A stretch of 64,000 nt of DNA from Lactobacillus hominis DSM 23910 = CRBIP 24.179 (GTDB taxonomy: Bacteria > Bacillota > Bacilli > Lactobacillales > Lactobacillaceae), in assembly GCF_000296835.1 (NCBI RefSeq), contig NZ_CAKE01000004.1, positions 1 through 64,000 on the forward strand. The letters are read 5' to 3'. Shown piece after piece: positions 1 to 8,120 of this stretch; position 1 is the stretch's first letter, and each line of letters opens with the position of its first letter. The notes beneath the pieces are model-generated. The model saw only the letters and a list, made by a program, of their open reading frames with translations, did not search any database and had not been told where the DNA came from. A program made the translations under genes and the position numbers.

Positions 1-47
1 GTTTAATTGCGCCGACTGTTGAGAAGGTAATTGAAAAGGATGCGTAA
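1..47 (+). CDS. 3' end of an upstream gene (partial)
   Basis: One frame is open from the window edge and reads ...LIAPTVEKVIEKDA before TAA at 45-47. Its end lies 6 bases before the next ATG, which suggests one transcript. The fragment is too short to assign a family. It could also be chance coding, so confidence is modest. Confidence 0.4.
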   Translation, partial: LIAPTVEKVIEKDA

Positions 48-53
48 TGCTAA

Positions 54-773
54 ATGAAAAAGATTTTGTTATCGACAGTTCATCATCCCGATGTGTCTTT
101 AAAGAATTTAGAGTCTGTTTGTGAACAATTACAAATAATTTTTGATGAGGTTTACTTAACAATAAGTAATGTAACATCATCAAAAATTAAAAGTAGTCTT
201 AACGAAAAGTCTTTTCATTGTCTTACAATTTCCCCAAATGGTGCAGCAGATGCTAGAAGAAAAGTTTTAAAGTTCGCATTAAAAAATGTTAGTGAAAAAG
301 TTAATTATTTTTATTGTGATTTTGATAAAGTAATTGTTGCACTGTTAAATCGAAATTCTGAATTAAAAAATTTTATTTCGAAATTAAATTTAAAGAATGA
401 ATATCGAATTGTAGGAAGAAATAGTCAAGATTTTGAATCATATCCAGATACTTGGGTTGAAACAGAAAGAATTACTAATAAAGTTGCTGTAAAAATTTTC
501 GGAATTGATAATGTTGATTTATTAGCAGGTTGTTGCGCGTTTGATAGTAATGTCGGAAAAGTAATCGCCGAAAATTCTACAGAAATATTAACGGATACAG
601 AATGGCCATTAATTTGTAAAGACAGCCAAATAATAGTTAATTATAATGAAGTTTCATTTCTGCCATTTAATTTTCAATATAACAAAGGTAGAAATGATTA
701 TGACTGGCTGGGGTATATTCCACGATTAAAGTTGGCTTTGCAGGCTTTTGAGTCTTTTAAGAGACACATGTAG
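54..773 (+). CDS. Glycosyltransferase-like hypothetical protein
   Basis: A 239-residue soluble protein with no signal peptide or membrane segment. A hydrophobic strand followed by 'YCDFDKVI' near residues 87-94 resembles the DxD metal and nucleotide-sugar site of GT-A glycosyltransferases, but the rest carries no signature I recognise, so this is only a hint. The start ATG follows AAAGGA at 35-40 with a long spacer. The 16 bases at 44-59 spanning the start are repeated exactly at 1114-1129 around the start of the small membrane gene downstream. Function unknown. Confidence 0.55.
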   Translation: MKKILLSTVHHPDVSLKNLESVCEQLQIIFDEVYLTISNVTSSKIKSSLNEKSFHCLTISPNGAADARRKVLKFALKNVSEKVNYFYCDFDKVIVALLNRNSELKNFISKLNLKNEYRIVGRNSQDFESYPDTWVETERITNKVAVKIFGIDNVDLLAGCCAFDSNVGKVIAENSTEILTDTEWPLICKDSQIIVNYNEVSFLPFNFQYNKGRNDYDWLGYIPRLKLALQAFESFKRHM

Positions 774-807
774 ATTATATAAGTTTATTTTTAAGGAGAA
801 GATTTTT

Positions 808-1101
808 ATGGAAGTAGATGTAAATGCATTTTTCCCTTATTTAGCAGCTGTCGTATATTTTTTATTCCAAGATTGGTTTAAGAAAATTCCAAAAGAATGG
901 TATTTATCCGCAGCAGTTATTATTCCAATTGTAGTTATAGTTTTTCCTTTAAAAATACATGCTAATATCATTCGACTTATTTTAGAATCATTATTATTAA
1001 TATTGGCTTATCACGCTTTTTCGAAAAAATTAAGTGTGCCTGTTACTTTGGGTATATTTTTATTATCGGGATTATTAATGGCAATTTTGATATTTTGTTA
1101 G
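808..1101 (+). CDS. Small membrane protein, 97 residues
   Basis: I chose ATG 808 because AAGGAG lies at 793-798. The frame is open further upstream to 748, but that would overlap the previous gene and has no ribosome site. The protein has about four hydrophobic segments (residues ~8-20, 33-50, 53-70, 76-96) joined by short basic loops, so it is probably an integral membrane protein. I recognise no family. It sits between a glycosyltransferase-like gene and another tiny membrane gene, probably in one transcript. Confidence 0.6.
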   Translation: MEVDVNAFFPYLAAVVYFLFQDWFKKIPKEWYLSAAVIIPIVVIVFPLKIHANIIRLILESLLLILAYHAFSKKLSVPVTLGIFLLSGLLMAILIFC

Positions 1102-1123
1102 AATTTCTGAGAGGTAATGCTAA

Positions 1124-1300
1124 ATGAAAGCATGGAAAATTAGTGGCAGTATTGTATTGATCTTATTTATAGTGATTAGTATATTTCTTTGCGTTAGAAA
1201 AGTTGACGGAGCAGGTGTAGTACAAACACCTGAAATGAGAAATATTACTTTAATTATCTGGGGAGTATTTGGTTTAATCATTTTAATAGGCTATATTTAA
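1124..1300 (+). CDS. Small membrane protein, 58 residues
   Basis: A short ORF starting at ATG 1124 behind GAGAGG at 1108-1113 and ending in TAA at 1298-1300. It encodes MKAWKISG followed by a hydrophobic helix, a charged stretch with RKVDGAG, and a second hydrophobic helix to the C-terminus, a two-helix hairpin membrane protein. The ribosome site, the shared 16-base start region with the gene at 54, and position behind another membrane gene support it as real. No family recognised. Confidence 0.5.
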   Translation: MKAWKISGSIVLILFIVISIFLCVRKVDGAGVVQTPEMRNITLIIWGVFGLIILIGYI

Positions 1301-1344
1301 TTTGGTTAGCAGTTTTAAAGCATAACAAATAGCAGAGGAACAAT

Positions 1345-2133
1345 ATGCACTCAAATCTATTACCAATCAGAACAGCTATTAATCCGCGTGAACTAGGTGG
1401 ATTAACTGGTTTTAATAATCATAAACTACAGATGCATCGTTTACTTAGAACTGGTGATCTTAGTAAAATGTCGCCAGAAGATACGCAATTTCTAAAGAAT
1501 TACGGTATTGTTAAAATTATTGATCTACGTTCAAAATCAGAAAGCATTTCTCATCCTGATCCTCAAATTGACGGCGTTCAAAATATTTCTCTGCCTCTTT
1601 CCAGTGAAGAAGGAACATTAGGAGGAGAAAGTAATTTAACTCAAGAAGCAAAGTCATATAATGAGAATCCGCATGCTGCATTTAAAATGATGTGTGATCA
1701 TTATAGAGATCATGTTATTGCAGCACATGATCAAGAAACTGTTCGTCAAGTATTGAAAATACTGTCTGAGACTGACGAAGGAGCAGTTATTTTTCATTGC
1801 ACCGAGGGAAAAGATCGGACCGGATTTGTTGCCTTATTTGTTTTATATATTTTAGGCGTTGACTTAGAATTAATACGACAGGATTATCTGGCGTCAAATG
1901 AGATTTTGACTGAATATCGCGCAGTCAGAGATAAGAAATTTCAAGAAGCTGGTAAAAGTTTAACTTTTAGAGCTAACATGAGAATTTTAAGTTCAGCATC
2001 TGATTCACTTTTTGATACAATTCTTTTAACTATTGAAAAAGAATATGGAGATCTAGAAACTTATTTAAGGGATGTTCTAAATGTGACTCCTGAATTAGAA
2101 AATAAATTACGCGAACTTTATTTGAAGAAATAA
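1345..2133 (+). CDS. Tyrosine/serine protein phosphatase (LipA-like)
   Basis: A 262-residue protein of the bacterial tyrosine-phosphatase family (Y_phosphatase3 type, PF13350). The phosphate-binding loop HCTEGKDRTG has Cys near residue 152 as nucleophile and Arg six positions on, fitting CX5R. The N-terminal 'NPRELGGL' and 'KIIDLRSKSE' motifs are typical of this family, which includes Listeria LipA and mycobacterial PtpB. There is no signal peptide, so it should act in the cytosol on phosphoproteins or phosphoinositide-like substrates. A terminator at 2303-2331 follows. The family call is firm; the substrate is unknown. Confidence 0.85.
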   Translation: MHSNLLPIRTAINPRELGGLTGFNNHKLQMHRLLRTGDLSKMSPEDTQFLKNYGIVKIIDLRSKSESISHPDPQIDGVQNISLPLSSEEGTLGGESNLTQEAKSYNENPHAAFKMMCDHYRDHVIAAHDQETVRQVLKILSETDEGAVIFHCTEGKDRTGFVALFVLYILGVDLELIRQDYLASNEILTEYRAVRDKKFQEAGKSLTFRANMRILSSASDSLFDTILLTIEKEYGDLETYLRDVLNVTPELENKLRELYLKK

Positions 2134-2302
2134 TAAAAGTTTAGACAAGCATAAATTAAAGATAATTATGAATCATTTATTGAGTTTAGTGACAGATTAT
2201 GAGCAAGAAAACTTAGATAAACGAATAAATTGATTAATCCGTAGTGATTTCATAAAGTTAAACTAGCTTGGGTAAGTTTGAGGAATAACTAGTGAGTTTA
2301 GT

Positions 2303-2331
2303 GCAGGTTCTTGTATGAGCCTGCTTTTTTT
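2303..2331 (+). terminator. Intrinsic terminator
   Basis: GCAGGTTC at 2303-2310 pairs with GAGCCTGC at 2317-2324 (one G-U pair), followed by seven T. The stretch 2134-2302 before it holds only a doubtful 21-codon ORF at 2169 and nothing else I can assign. Confidence 0.8.
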
Positions 2332-2425
2332 GATAACTGAAAAAAATATAAGTAATCTATTGAAAAATTAATTATACTTAAGTAATATTTAATTTAAATC
2401 AAAATATAAAAATGAGGTGAACGAA

Positions 2426-2959
2426 TTGAGTAAATATCCGTTTATTTTACATAATTTTGTAACTGGTAAACATGATGTTAAGTTAGTTTTACCTGAAACT
2501 TGGCAAGCAAAAGATTTATTTGATCAGCTTCAGAAAAATCTTTTCGAATTCTCTAAATGGTTAGTTTGGGCTGACAAAATTGATTCTGTTCAAAAAGAAG
2601 TAGATTCAATTAAGCAATTTCAACAGAAAATGGTCGATGGTACGGCATTTAATTTGGTGATTTTAGTTGATGAAATTCCAGCTGGCATGATTGACTTACA
2701 TGACTTAAATTCAGAGTCAGGCGAAGTTGGATATTGGCTGTCGAATGATTTTCAGCATTTAGGAATTATGACTGAATCTGTCGAATTTCTTAAAAAGTAT
2801 GCATTTGAACAATTAGGACTCAAATATTTAATTTTGAGAACTCATCCTCAGAATTTTGCAAGTCAGAATGTGGCTAAGCGAAGTGGATTTGAGTATCAAG
2901 GAATTGATGATAATGGTCATAAAAAATTTGTCTTAAGAAATAATGTTGGTAGGCGATAA
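2426..2959 (+). CDS. GNAT N-acetyltransferase, RimL-like
   Basis: I place the start at TTG 2426 because GAGGTGA at 2414-2420 is an ideal ribosome site for it. The in-frame GTG at 2417 lies inside that site. The 177-residue product has the RimL/RimJ-type GNAT layout: a ligand-side N-terminal half, 'GYWLSNDFQHLGIMTES' around residues 107-123 as the acetyl-CoA loop, and the C-terminal 'N..S..V..RSGF' motif. The family acetylates N-terminal amines of ribosomal proteins or small-molecule amines. The gene is followed two bases later by a second GNAT gene. Confidence 0.85.
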   Translation: MSKYPFILHNFVTGKHDVKLVLPETWQAKDLFDQLQKNLFEFSKWLVWADKIDSVQKEVDSIKQFQQKMVDGTAFNLVILVDEIPAGMIDLHDLNSESGEVGYWLSNDFQHLGIMTESVEFLKKYAFEQLGLKYLILRTHPQNFASQNVAKRSGFEYQGIDDNGHKKFVLRNNVGRR

Positions 2960-2961
2960 TT

Positions 2962-3444
2962 ATGGAATTAAAAAAGGTAACTAATCAAAATCTTTGGGAT
3001 GTTGTAAATCTTAAAGTTAAGTCAGATCAAAAAGAATATGTTGCAGATAATGCGACTAGTTTACTAGAAGCATACGCAACTCAAAATGAAGGTGAAAAGG
3101 TTGAAACCTTTGCTATTTATGAAAAAGAGAATTTAGTTGGCTTTGCAATGATTAACTTTAATGTATACCACTGGGAAGGTGCACCAAAAGTTGCTCGTAA
3201 TAATTATTGCTTGTGGCGTTTTATGATTGATCAAAAATATCAAGATCAGGGATTAGGAGTAGATGCGTTAGGTACGCTTATTAAATATATAAAAACGATG
3301 CCTTTAGGAAATGGAAATAAATTGTATCTTTCTTATGTTCCTTCAAATGTTGCTGCTGAACAGCAATACAAGGCTGCTGGTTTTGTGCCTAATGGTGAAA
3401 AAATTGAAGAAGAAGTTGTTTTAGTTTTAGATTTGGAGAAATAA
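2962..3444 (+). CDS. GNAT N-acetyltransferase
   Basis: A 160-residue single-domain GNAT. The central strand 'NYCLWRFMIDQKYQDQGLG' contains the acetyl-CoA pyrophosphate loop (Q-D-Q-G-L-G near residues 94-99), and 'SNVAAEQQYKAAGF' is the usual C-terminal alpha/beta element. It resembles SpeG/PaiA-like and streptothricin-acetyltransferase-like members, but the substrate cannot be read from sequence. It starts two bases after the preceding GNAT gene stops, so the two are probably co-translated. Confidence 0.8.
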   Translation: MELKKVTNQNLWDVVNLKVKSDQKEYVADNATSLLEAYATQNEGEKVETFAIYEKENLVGFAMINFNVYHWEGAPKVARNNYCLWRFMIDQKYQDQGLGVDALGTLIKYIKTMPLGNGNKLYLSYVPSNVAAEQQYKAAGFVPNGEKIEEEVVLVLDLEK

Positions 3445-3448
3445 ATTT

Positions 3449-3715
3449 ATGAAAAGCTTATTTAAATTAATGATTAAAGGAGTGGGAATATGGTTTATCC
3501 TATTAATGCTCTATTTTGTGATTAATTTATTCATCAATTTTAATGTTTTTAAAATCTCTAATCTTTTCGGCGTACAATTAATAATTGACGTGTCAAAAGG
3601 AAGAGCTGTAACGATGAGCAGCATTGTACCTAATTTTTATATTAGTTTATTAATTTTTACTCTTTTTTATGGAGGAATAACATTTTGGATAAACAAGAGA
3701 AGAAGCAATCAATGA
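3449..3715 (+). CDS. Small membrane protein, 88 residues
   Basis: The ORF begins five bases after the GNAT stop, with GGAG at 3435-3438 upstream. It encodes two strong hydrophobic segments (residues ~8-30 and ~60-78) separated by a short polar region, with a basic C-terminal tail (NKRRSNQ). Its last 31 bases overlap the start of the following Nudix gene, whose ribosome site lies inside this ORF, indicating translational coupling. No family recognised. Confidence 0.6.
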   Translation: MKSLFKLMIKGVGIWFILLMLYFVINLFINFNVFKISNLFGVQLIIDVSKGRAVTMSSIVPNFYISLLIFTLFYGGITFWINKRRSNQ

Positions 3716-4329
3716 AACAGGACAAATTGATTGATTGGGCAAAGCGACTTCAAAGTTTGGCACAAGCCGGCTTAACGTATGGAAAAGATAATTTTGACTT
3801 AGAGCGATATCAAGAAATTCGCGATATTTCAGCGGAAATGATGGCAGAAAAATCTGGTTTGCCAATTGAAAAGGTGAAAGAGCTTTTCTGCAACGAAGTT
3901 GGTTATCAAACACCTAAGCTTGCAACTCGGGCAGCTATTTTCAAAGATGATAAAATTCTGCTCGTTCAGGAAAATGATGGTACTTGGTCAATTCCAGGCG
4001 GTTGGTGTGAAGTGAATCTTTCTGTTAAGGAAAATGTAGTCAAAGAAATCAAGGAAGAAGCTGGTATTGACATTGCTGTTGAGAAATTAATTGCGATCCA
4101 TGACAGTAATAAACATTATAAGGGAATGTATCCTTATGGAATTACAACGGTATTTTTCTTATGTAAACCAACAGGTGGCAGTTTCACAGAAAATGATGAA
4201 ACGATTGGTAGTGAGTACTTTGCATTGGATAATTTGCCTGAATTAAGTGAAGACAAGGGATCAAAAAAGCAAGTAGAGATGTGCTTTAAGGCATATCATA
4301 ATCCTAACTGGCAAGCGGAATTTGAATAG
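3685..4329 (+). CDS. Nudix hydrolase with Nudix_N_2 domain
   Basis: The start is TTG 3685 behind GGAGGA at 3671-3676. The first ~65 residues form the helical N-terminal domain found on ADP-ribose/nucleoside-diphosphate-X pyrophosphatases (PF12535). The Nudix box lies at ~106-128 (GWCEVNLS ... KEIKEEAGI). The first Glu of the textbook box is replaced and Arg is Lys; a changed first Glu is common in this subfamily, and the catalytic EEAG is intact. It hydrolyses nucleoside diphosphates linked to another moiety. It is probably co-transcribed with the GNAT and alpha/beta hydrolase genes. Confidence 0.85.
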   Translation: MDKQEKKQSMKQDKLIDWAKRLQSLAQAGLTYGKDNFDLERYQEIRDISAEMMAEKSGLPIEKVKELFCNEVGYQTPKLATRAAIFKDDKILLVQENDGTWSIPGGWCEVNLSVKENVVKEIKEEAGIDIAVEKLIAIHDSNKHYKGMYPYGITTVFFLCKPTGGSFTENDETIGSEYFALDNLPELSEDKGSKKQVEMCFKAYHNPNWQAEFE

Positions 4330-4341
4330 AGAGGAAAAATT

Positions 4342-5124
4342 ATGCAGAGAAAAGATATTGAAACTGAGTTAGGAAAAATTAATTTTGCATATCGAAAAGA
4401 AAACCCATTAGTTGTTTTCTTGAATGGCTTTGGTAGCTTTGATACAGGACAATCTTTTTCAAAGGTAATTGAGTCTTTGCCAAATGAGTATGGCTATTTT
4501 GCACCGGATTATTTGAATAGCGGTTTTAGTGGTAAGTCTTTAAAAGACTACACAGTATCAGACGAAGCTACTGAATTAGCAAAAATTATTAACGATTTTA
4601 AAGCAGAAAAAGTTGTTATTTTGGCTCATAGCATTGGCGGTGTGTATGCCATGCAAATGAAAGATAAAATAAATAATTTGAAGGCTTTTGTAGGAATTGA
4701 GCCAACTACTAGAGAAATCATGTTAAATCCTCCAAATGAACCGGCTTATATTGAGAAAAATAAAAACATGGCAAAACTTCAAGAAAAAATTGAAGCTGAT
4801 CTTAGAGAGATTTTTACTCCAGAAGAAAATAAAAAGTTTTGGACAACTACAGAGCAAAATGCGAAGAAATTTGATGAAAAGGATAATTTAAAAGCACAAG
4901 CAGCCTACGAAAATGATTCGTTTTGGAAAAATACTACCAGGATAAGTGATAAAACACCAAGTGTTGTTATTACAGAGAAGTATCGTGAAAATGAATATAT
5001 GCGGTCAGAATACGTTTCAAATAATTCGCAATCTAAAGTTGTAGTTATGGGTGATTCACACTATATCCATTTTGAATATCCAAAGCAGATTGCAGAAATA
5101 GTTGAAGAGGTTATAGATTTTTAA
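4342..5124 (+). CDS. Alpha/beta hydrolase
   Basis: A 260-residue alpha/beta-hydrolase fold protein. The oxyanion side is 'FLNGFGSFDTG' (~28-38), the nucleophile elbow is AHSIGG with Ser near 97, and the catalytic His lies in 'GDSHYIHFEYP' near 240. There is no signal peptide, so the enzyme is cytosolic. The cap region (~120-190) is rich in Lys and Glu. Substrate unknown. It lies 12 bases after the Nudix gene with GAGAGGAAAA before its ATG, in the same operon. Confidence 0.8.
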   Translation: MQRKDIETELGKINFAYRKENPLVVFLNGFGSFDTGQSFSKVIESLPNEYGYFAPDYLNSGFSGKSLKDYTVSDEATELAKIINDFKAEKVVILAHSIGGVYAMQMKDKINNLKAFVGIEPTTREIMLNPPNEPAYIEKNKNMAKLQEKIEADLREIFTPEENKKFWTTTEQNAKKFDEKDNLKAQAAYENDSFWKNTTRISDKTPSVVITEKYRENEYMRSEYVSNNSQSKVVVMGDSHYIHFEYPKQIAEIVEEVIDF

Positions 5125-5149
5125 GAAAAAACAATAGGAGTTGATGGTC

Positions 5150-6343
5150 ATGAGATTAAAGAGTGTAAGTTTTAAAATTACAATCTTATTTTTAGTTTTT
5201 ACAGCAGTTTTTACACTTTTCCGATCATCAATGTCAGGAATTTTCTCATTATTTTATGCTAAAAATGGAATCCCAAATGCAAATATTAGTTCAATAAAGT
5301 CTTTTCAAAATATTGGTATTATGGTTGGGCTTCTTCCAGCCGGATATTTGGCGGATAAAATTGGAAGATTGAAAGTTCTAACTTTATCATCTTTAATTAT
5401 TGCCACGAGTTTTTTCATTCTAATTCTATTTAGAAACTTCTTTTTCTTTTCAATGGCAGAACTTTTATATGGTATTGGCTTGGCACTTAATTCAGGTACT
5501 TTGCTTGCTTACGTAACTGATTTACAGGAACAAAATAAAATTGCTCCTAGTAGCAGATTAATGGGGATGCAAGTAATTATTTTGAATTTAACCACATTAA
5601 TTGGTGGAAATATTGGTACTTGGCTATTTGGAATTAAAGATACTGCACCGATATGGTTTGCAATGCTTGGACTTGCGTTATACCCAGCCTTTGTTTGGCT
5701 TATGACAAGTTTCTTATCTTTTTCAGATAATAGAGCTTTTAGTAAAAAGAAAGATAAATATAATATTAAAAATATTGTTGGCTTTTTTAGAAAAAGAAAC
5801 TTTTGGATATTATTGTTGCTGAATGTGGGCTATGATTGTGGAACGCAGTTTATTCTTATCTATTGGTCAATTATTTATGTCGAAAAATTAGGTTTTAATC
5901 TTTCACTGGTTTACACGTTATTTATGTGTGCACTAATTTTAGGATCAGTTTTGTTCAGCAAAATATCTACTTTCGTTAATTCAAAAGGGATTACTTTGTT
6001 GAATACTGGAAGTATGATTGGAGCATTTATATTAAGTGGGACTCTAAAAAATAAGTATTTACTGCTTTGCCTTTTTCTATTAATTGAACTATTGATGGGA
6101 ATGATGTCGGGACAAATTTCAGCTACTAGTAATGAAGCTATTTATGGAGAAAGCAATAAGTCGACTATGCTTTCAACTGTTTCATTTATTGCAGAGATCT
6201 TGGTTAGTGCTTCATTATTCGTAAGTAATAGTATTATGAAAGTATTTGAAGATTTAAAAGTAATGTTTTTTGTCTCCGCAGTGTATTTTGGTGTTGTTTT
6301 GCTAACAATACCTTTAATAAAGGAGAAACAAGATGTTAGATAA
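5150..6343 (+). CDS. Major facilitator superfamily transporter
   Basis: A ~397-residue protein with 12 predicted membrane helices. The loop between helices 2 and 3 carries the MFS signature 'GYLADKIGRLKVL' (residues ~67-79). I prefer ATG 5150 because ATAGGAG at 5134-5140 gives a nine-base spacer; ATG 5144 and TTG 5141 are in frame but too close. The basic loop 'SKKKDKYNIKN' separates the two six-helix halves. The family exports drugs or small metabolites. The gene overlaps the deaminase-like gene by 11 bases, so it is tied to that enzyme pair. Confidence 0.85.
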   Translation: MRLKSVSFKITILFLVFTAVFTLFRSSMSGIFSLFYAKNGIPNANISSIKSFQNIGIMVGLLPAGYLADKIGRLKVLTLSSLIIATSFFILILFRNFFFFSMAELLYGIGLALNSGTLLAYVTDLQEQNKIAPSSRLMGMQVIILNLTTLIGGNIGTWLFGIKDTAPIWFAMLGLALYPAFVWLMTSFLSFSDNRAFSKKKDKYNIKNIVGFFRKRNFWILLLLNVGYDCGTQFILIYWSIIYVEKLGFNLSLVYTLFMCALILGSVLFSKISTFVNSKGITLLNTGSMIGAFILSGTLKNKYLLLCLFLLIELLMGMMSGQISATSNEAIYGESNKSTMLSTVSFIAEILVSASLFVSNSIMKVFEDLKVMFFVSAVYFGVVLLTIPLIKEKQDVR

Positions 6344-6728
6344 AACTTGGCAAAAGATGTATGAAGAAGCTAAAAGTGTACAGGGATTTAGACAAATATC
6401 TGATCATCTAGAAGCAGGCGGAGTAGCAGCTGCTTTTTTGAGTAATACAGGAAAAATTTATACGGGAGTTTGTATTGATACCGCCTGTACTTTAGGAGTG
6501 TGTGCAGAACGCAATGCTTTATTTAGCATGACCACTTGTGGTGAAAATCATTTCAAGAGAGTGTTAGCCATCATGTCTAATGGAAAGAATGGCGCACCGT
6601 GTGGAGCTTGTCGTGAATTTATGGTGCAGCTTATGGAAAAAGACTATAAAAATATTGAAGTATTGATGGATTACGATAGGGAAGAAATTACTACTCTGGG
6701 GAAGTTAACACCTGATTGGTGGTTATAG
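6333..6728 (+). CDS. Cytidine-deaminase-like zinc hydrolase
   Basis: A 131-residue protein of the cytidine deaminase/blasticidin-S deaminase fold. Zinc ligands and catalytic Glu are visible as C-A-E near residues 57-59 and P-C-x-x-C near 89-93. The N-terminus lacks the usual substrate-side sequence of housekeeping Cdd, and the C-terminus ends in 'LTPDWWL', so the true substrate may be a modified base or nucleoside analogue. AAGGAG precedes the ATG. The start lies inside the MFS gene and the stop is two bases before the CofE-like gene: a tightly coupled trio. Confidence 0.8.
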   Translation: MLDKTWQKMYEEAKSVQGFRQISDHLEAGGVAAAFLSNTGKIYTGVCIDTACTLGVCAERNALFSMTTCGENHFKRVLAIMSNGKNGAPCGACREFMVQLMEKDYKNIEVLMDYDREEITTLGKLTPDWWL

Positions 6729-6730
6729 TC

Positions 6731-7444
6731 ATGATTACAATTGAAGCATTGCATAATTTCCCTAAGATAGAGAAAAAGTGCAATTTAGGTACAGAAATAA
6801 TTAAAACAATCAAAAATGAAAATTTTATTCTTCATAATAATGATGTTTTGTGTATTGCTTCTAAGTTGATTTCTAAATCTGCAGGTTTGTTTGTTGATTT
6901 AAAATCTATTAATCCAAGTCAATTAGCCTTATGTTTACATCAGCAAATACCCCGAAAAGATCCGAGACTAATTCAAATTATCATTGATCAAACCAGTGAT
7001 AAGAGTGGTAAGAAGCTGCAGATATCTAAGGACTTTATTGGTGGGTGGCTACCGAATGGTTTGTTTTTAACTAGTGCAGGAGTAGATAAGATAGATGCTG
7101 ATACGGCAGTAGTGTTACCCGAAAATTGTGACGAAATTGCTCAGAGAATCAGTGATGATATTTTCGATCAATTAAAAGTCAGAGTAGCTGTCATAATTAC
7201 AGATAGTGATGGAAGAATTGATAAAAAGGGTGCCACTCAAGTAGCAGTTGGATTGTATGGTATTTCTGGTATAAGAAAAAGTCAGCATGAAGATAAAACT
7301 AGTGTTGAAACTATCTGTGACATGTTAGCCGCCTCTGCAGGATTATTGATGGGGCAAAAAGGAAAAATGTTACCCATTGTTAAAATTCACGGTATAGATT
7401 ATGTATTTGATAAGTCTGCAACAATTAGGGATGCAGTGAATTAA
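6731..7444 (+). CDS. CofE-like (F420-0:glutamate ligase family) protein
   Basis: A 237-residue protein matching the F420 gamma-glutamyl ligase family (PF01996) along most of its length: 'DVLCIASKLISKSAG' near the N-terminus, 'DPRLIQIII', 'TSAGVDKIDAD' near 115-125, and 'ITDSDGRIDKKGATQVAVGLYG' near 155-176. The family adds glutamate to coenzyme F420-0 using GTP. Lactobacilli are not known to make F420, so the substrate is probably different. ATG 6731 is preferred over upstream TTG/GTG codons that overlap the deaminase gene; GGTGG at 6717-6721 may serve as ribosome site. Confidence 0.8.
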   Translation: MITIEALHNFPKIEKKCNLGTEIIKTIKNENFILHNNDVLCIASKLISKSAGLFVDLKSINPSQLALCLHQQIPRKDPRLIQIIIDQTSDKSGKKLQISKDFIGGWLPNGLFLTSAGVDKIDADTAVVLPENCDEIAQRISDDIFDQLKVRVAVIITDSDGRIDKKGATQVAVGLYGISGIRKSQHEDKTSVETICDMLAASAGLLMGQKGKMLPIVKIHGIDYVFDKSATIRDAVN

Positions 7445-7461
7445 TTTTTTATCATATATAA

Positions 7462-7492
7462 AAAGATCAACTTCTGATTGAAATTGATCTTT
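7462..7492 (+). terminator. Hairpin between convergent genes
   Basis: AAAGATCAA at 7462-7470 pairs with TTGATCTTT at 7484-7492. It lies between the convergent CofE-like gene and the toxin gene and could act on both strands, though the T-run after it on the plus strand is weak. Confidence 0.5.
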
Positions 7493-7837
7493 AAGGTTTA
7501 TTATTTAATGGTGTCTTTGGCTTATGTTTAGTAAGAATCTCATGATTGCCTGTAGAAACTAAGGTAAGTATTAATTTGCTTTTTGAAAAAGTATAAATTA
7601 CAATCCATTGATTGTAATTCGGATTACTATTAGAACTTAACCGTCCAGGATGAAATTCGTTAAATCCCTTCCAGCTTCCTTGCAGAGAATGGTGCTTAAT
7701 TTTTTTTAGAATTTTGTTATCTTGAGCAATTATTGCTTTTAAACACTGGGTAATTAATTTAATTGGATAGTTTTTCTTTTTTAGTTTTTTAATTCTTTTT
7801 TATAAGTTGGAGAAAAATAGACTTCTACTTGTTTCAT
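7491..7837 (-). pseudogene. YafQ/RelE-type mRNA interferase toxin, frameshifted
   Basis: Read on the minus strand from ATG 7837, the frame gives MKQVEVYFSPTYKKELKN and then a stop. Continuing in another frame gives ...LKKKNYPIKLI...GSWKGFNEFHPGRLS...QWIVIYTFS..., ending at 7491. This is the YafQ/RelE toxin fold, including the GSWKG-x-E-H-x-G core. Adding one A to the six-A run early in the gene would restore ELKKLKKKNYP, the expected family sequence. The ATG overlaps the antitoxin stop (ATGA, 7834-7837), the classic coupled arrangement. It is either a real one-base loss that inactivates the toxin or a sequencing error. Confidence 0.75.
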
Positions 7838-8103
7838 AGGTTATCCATCCATTTATCTAGATCGTCTAAAGAACCTATTTTTTCAATATTGCCATTTTCT
7901 ACTTCAGATTTTCCTTGTAAAGCTTCTGGTGTATCGAGAAAATTAAGTAACTCAATATCATCATCAGCAGCTTTTCCAACTGCGAATCTTAGAAATTCTG
8001 AAAGTGTTATTCCTCGTTTAGCTAAATTCTTTATGGCCTTATCTTTAACAGATTTTGATACACGAGTAGATGCACTACTGTTTCTTACTATCATGTTATC
8101 CAT
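7834..8103 (-). CDS. RelB/DinJ-family antitoxin
   Basis: An 89-residue minus-strand protein. The N-terminal half (IVRNSSASTRVSKSVKDKA...NLAKRGITLSEFLRF) fits a ribbon-helix-helix DNA-binding domain of the RelB/DinJ class. The acidic C-terminal half would wrap the toxin. The gene starts at 8103 behind AAGGAGA and its TGA overlaps the toxin ATG. A 20-base palindrome just upstream (8121-8140) is a good autoregulatory operator. The antitoxin frame is intact although the toxin frame is broken. Confidence 0.8.
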   Translation of the reverse strand: MDNMIVRNSSASTRVSKSVKDKAIKNLAKRGITLSEFLRFAVGKAADDDIELLNFLDTPEALQGKSEVENGNIEKIGSLDDLDKWMDNL

Positions 8104-8120
8104 AAAATCATCTCCTTATT

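Noticed and set aside
2169-2234. 21-codon ORF (MNHLLSLVTDYEQ...) between the phosphatase and GNAT genes
   Set aside because: No ribosome site and no recognisable similarity; too short to support.
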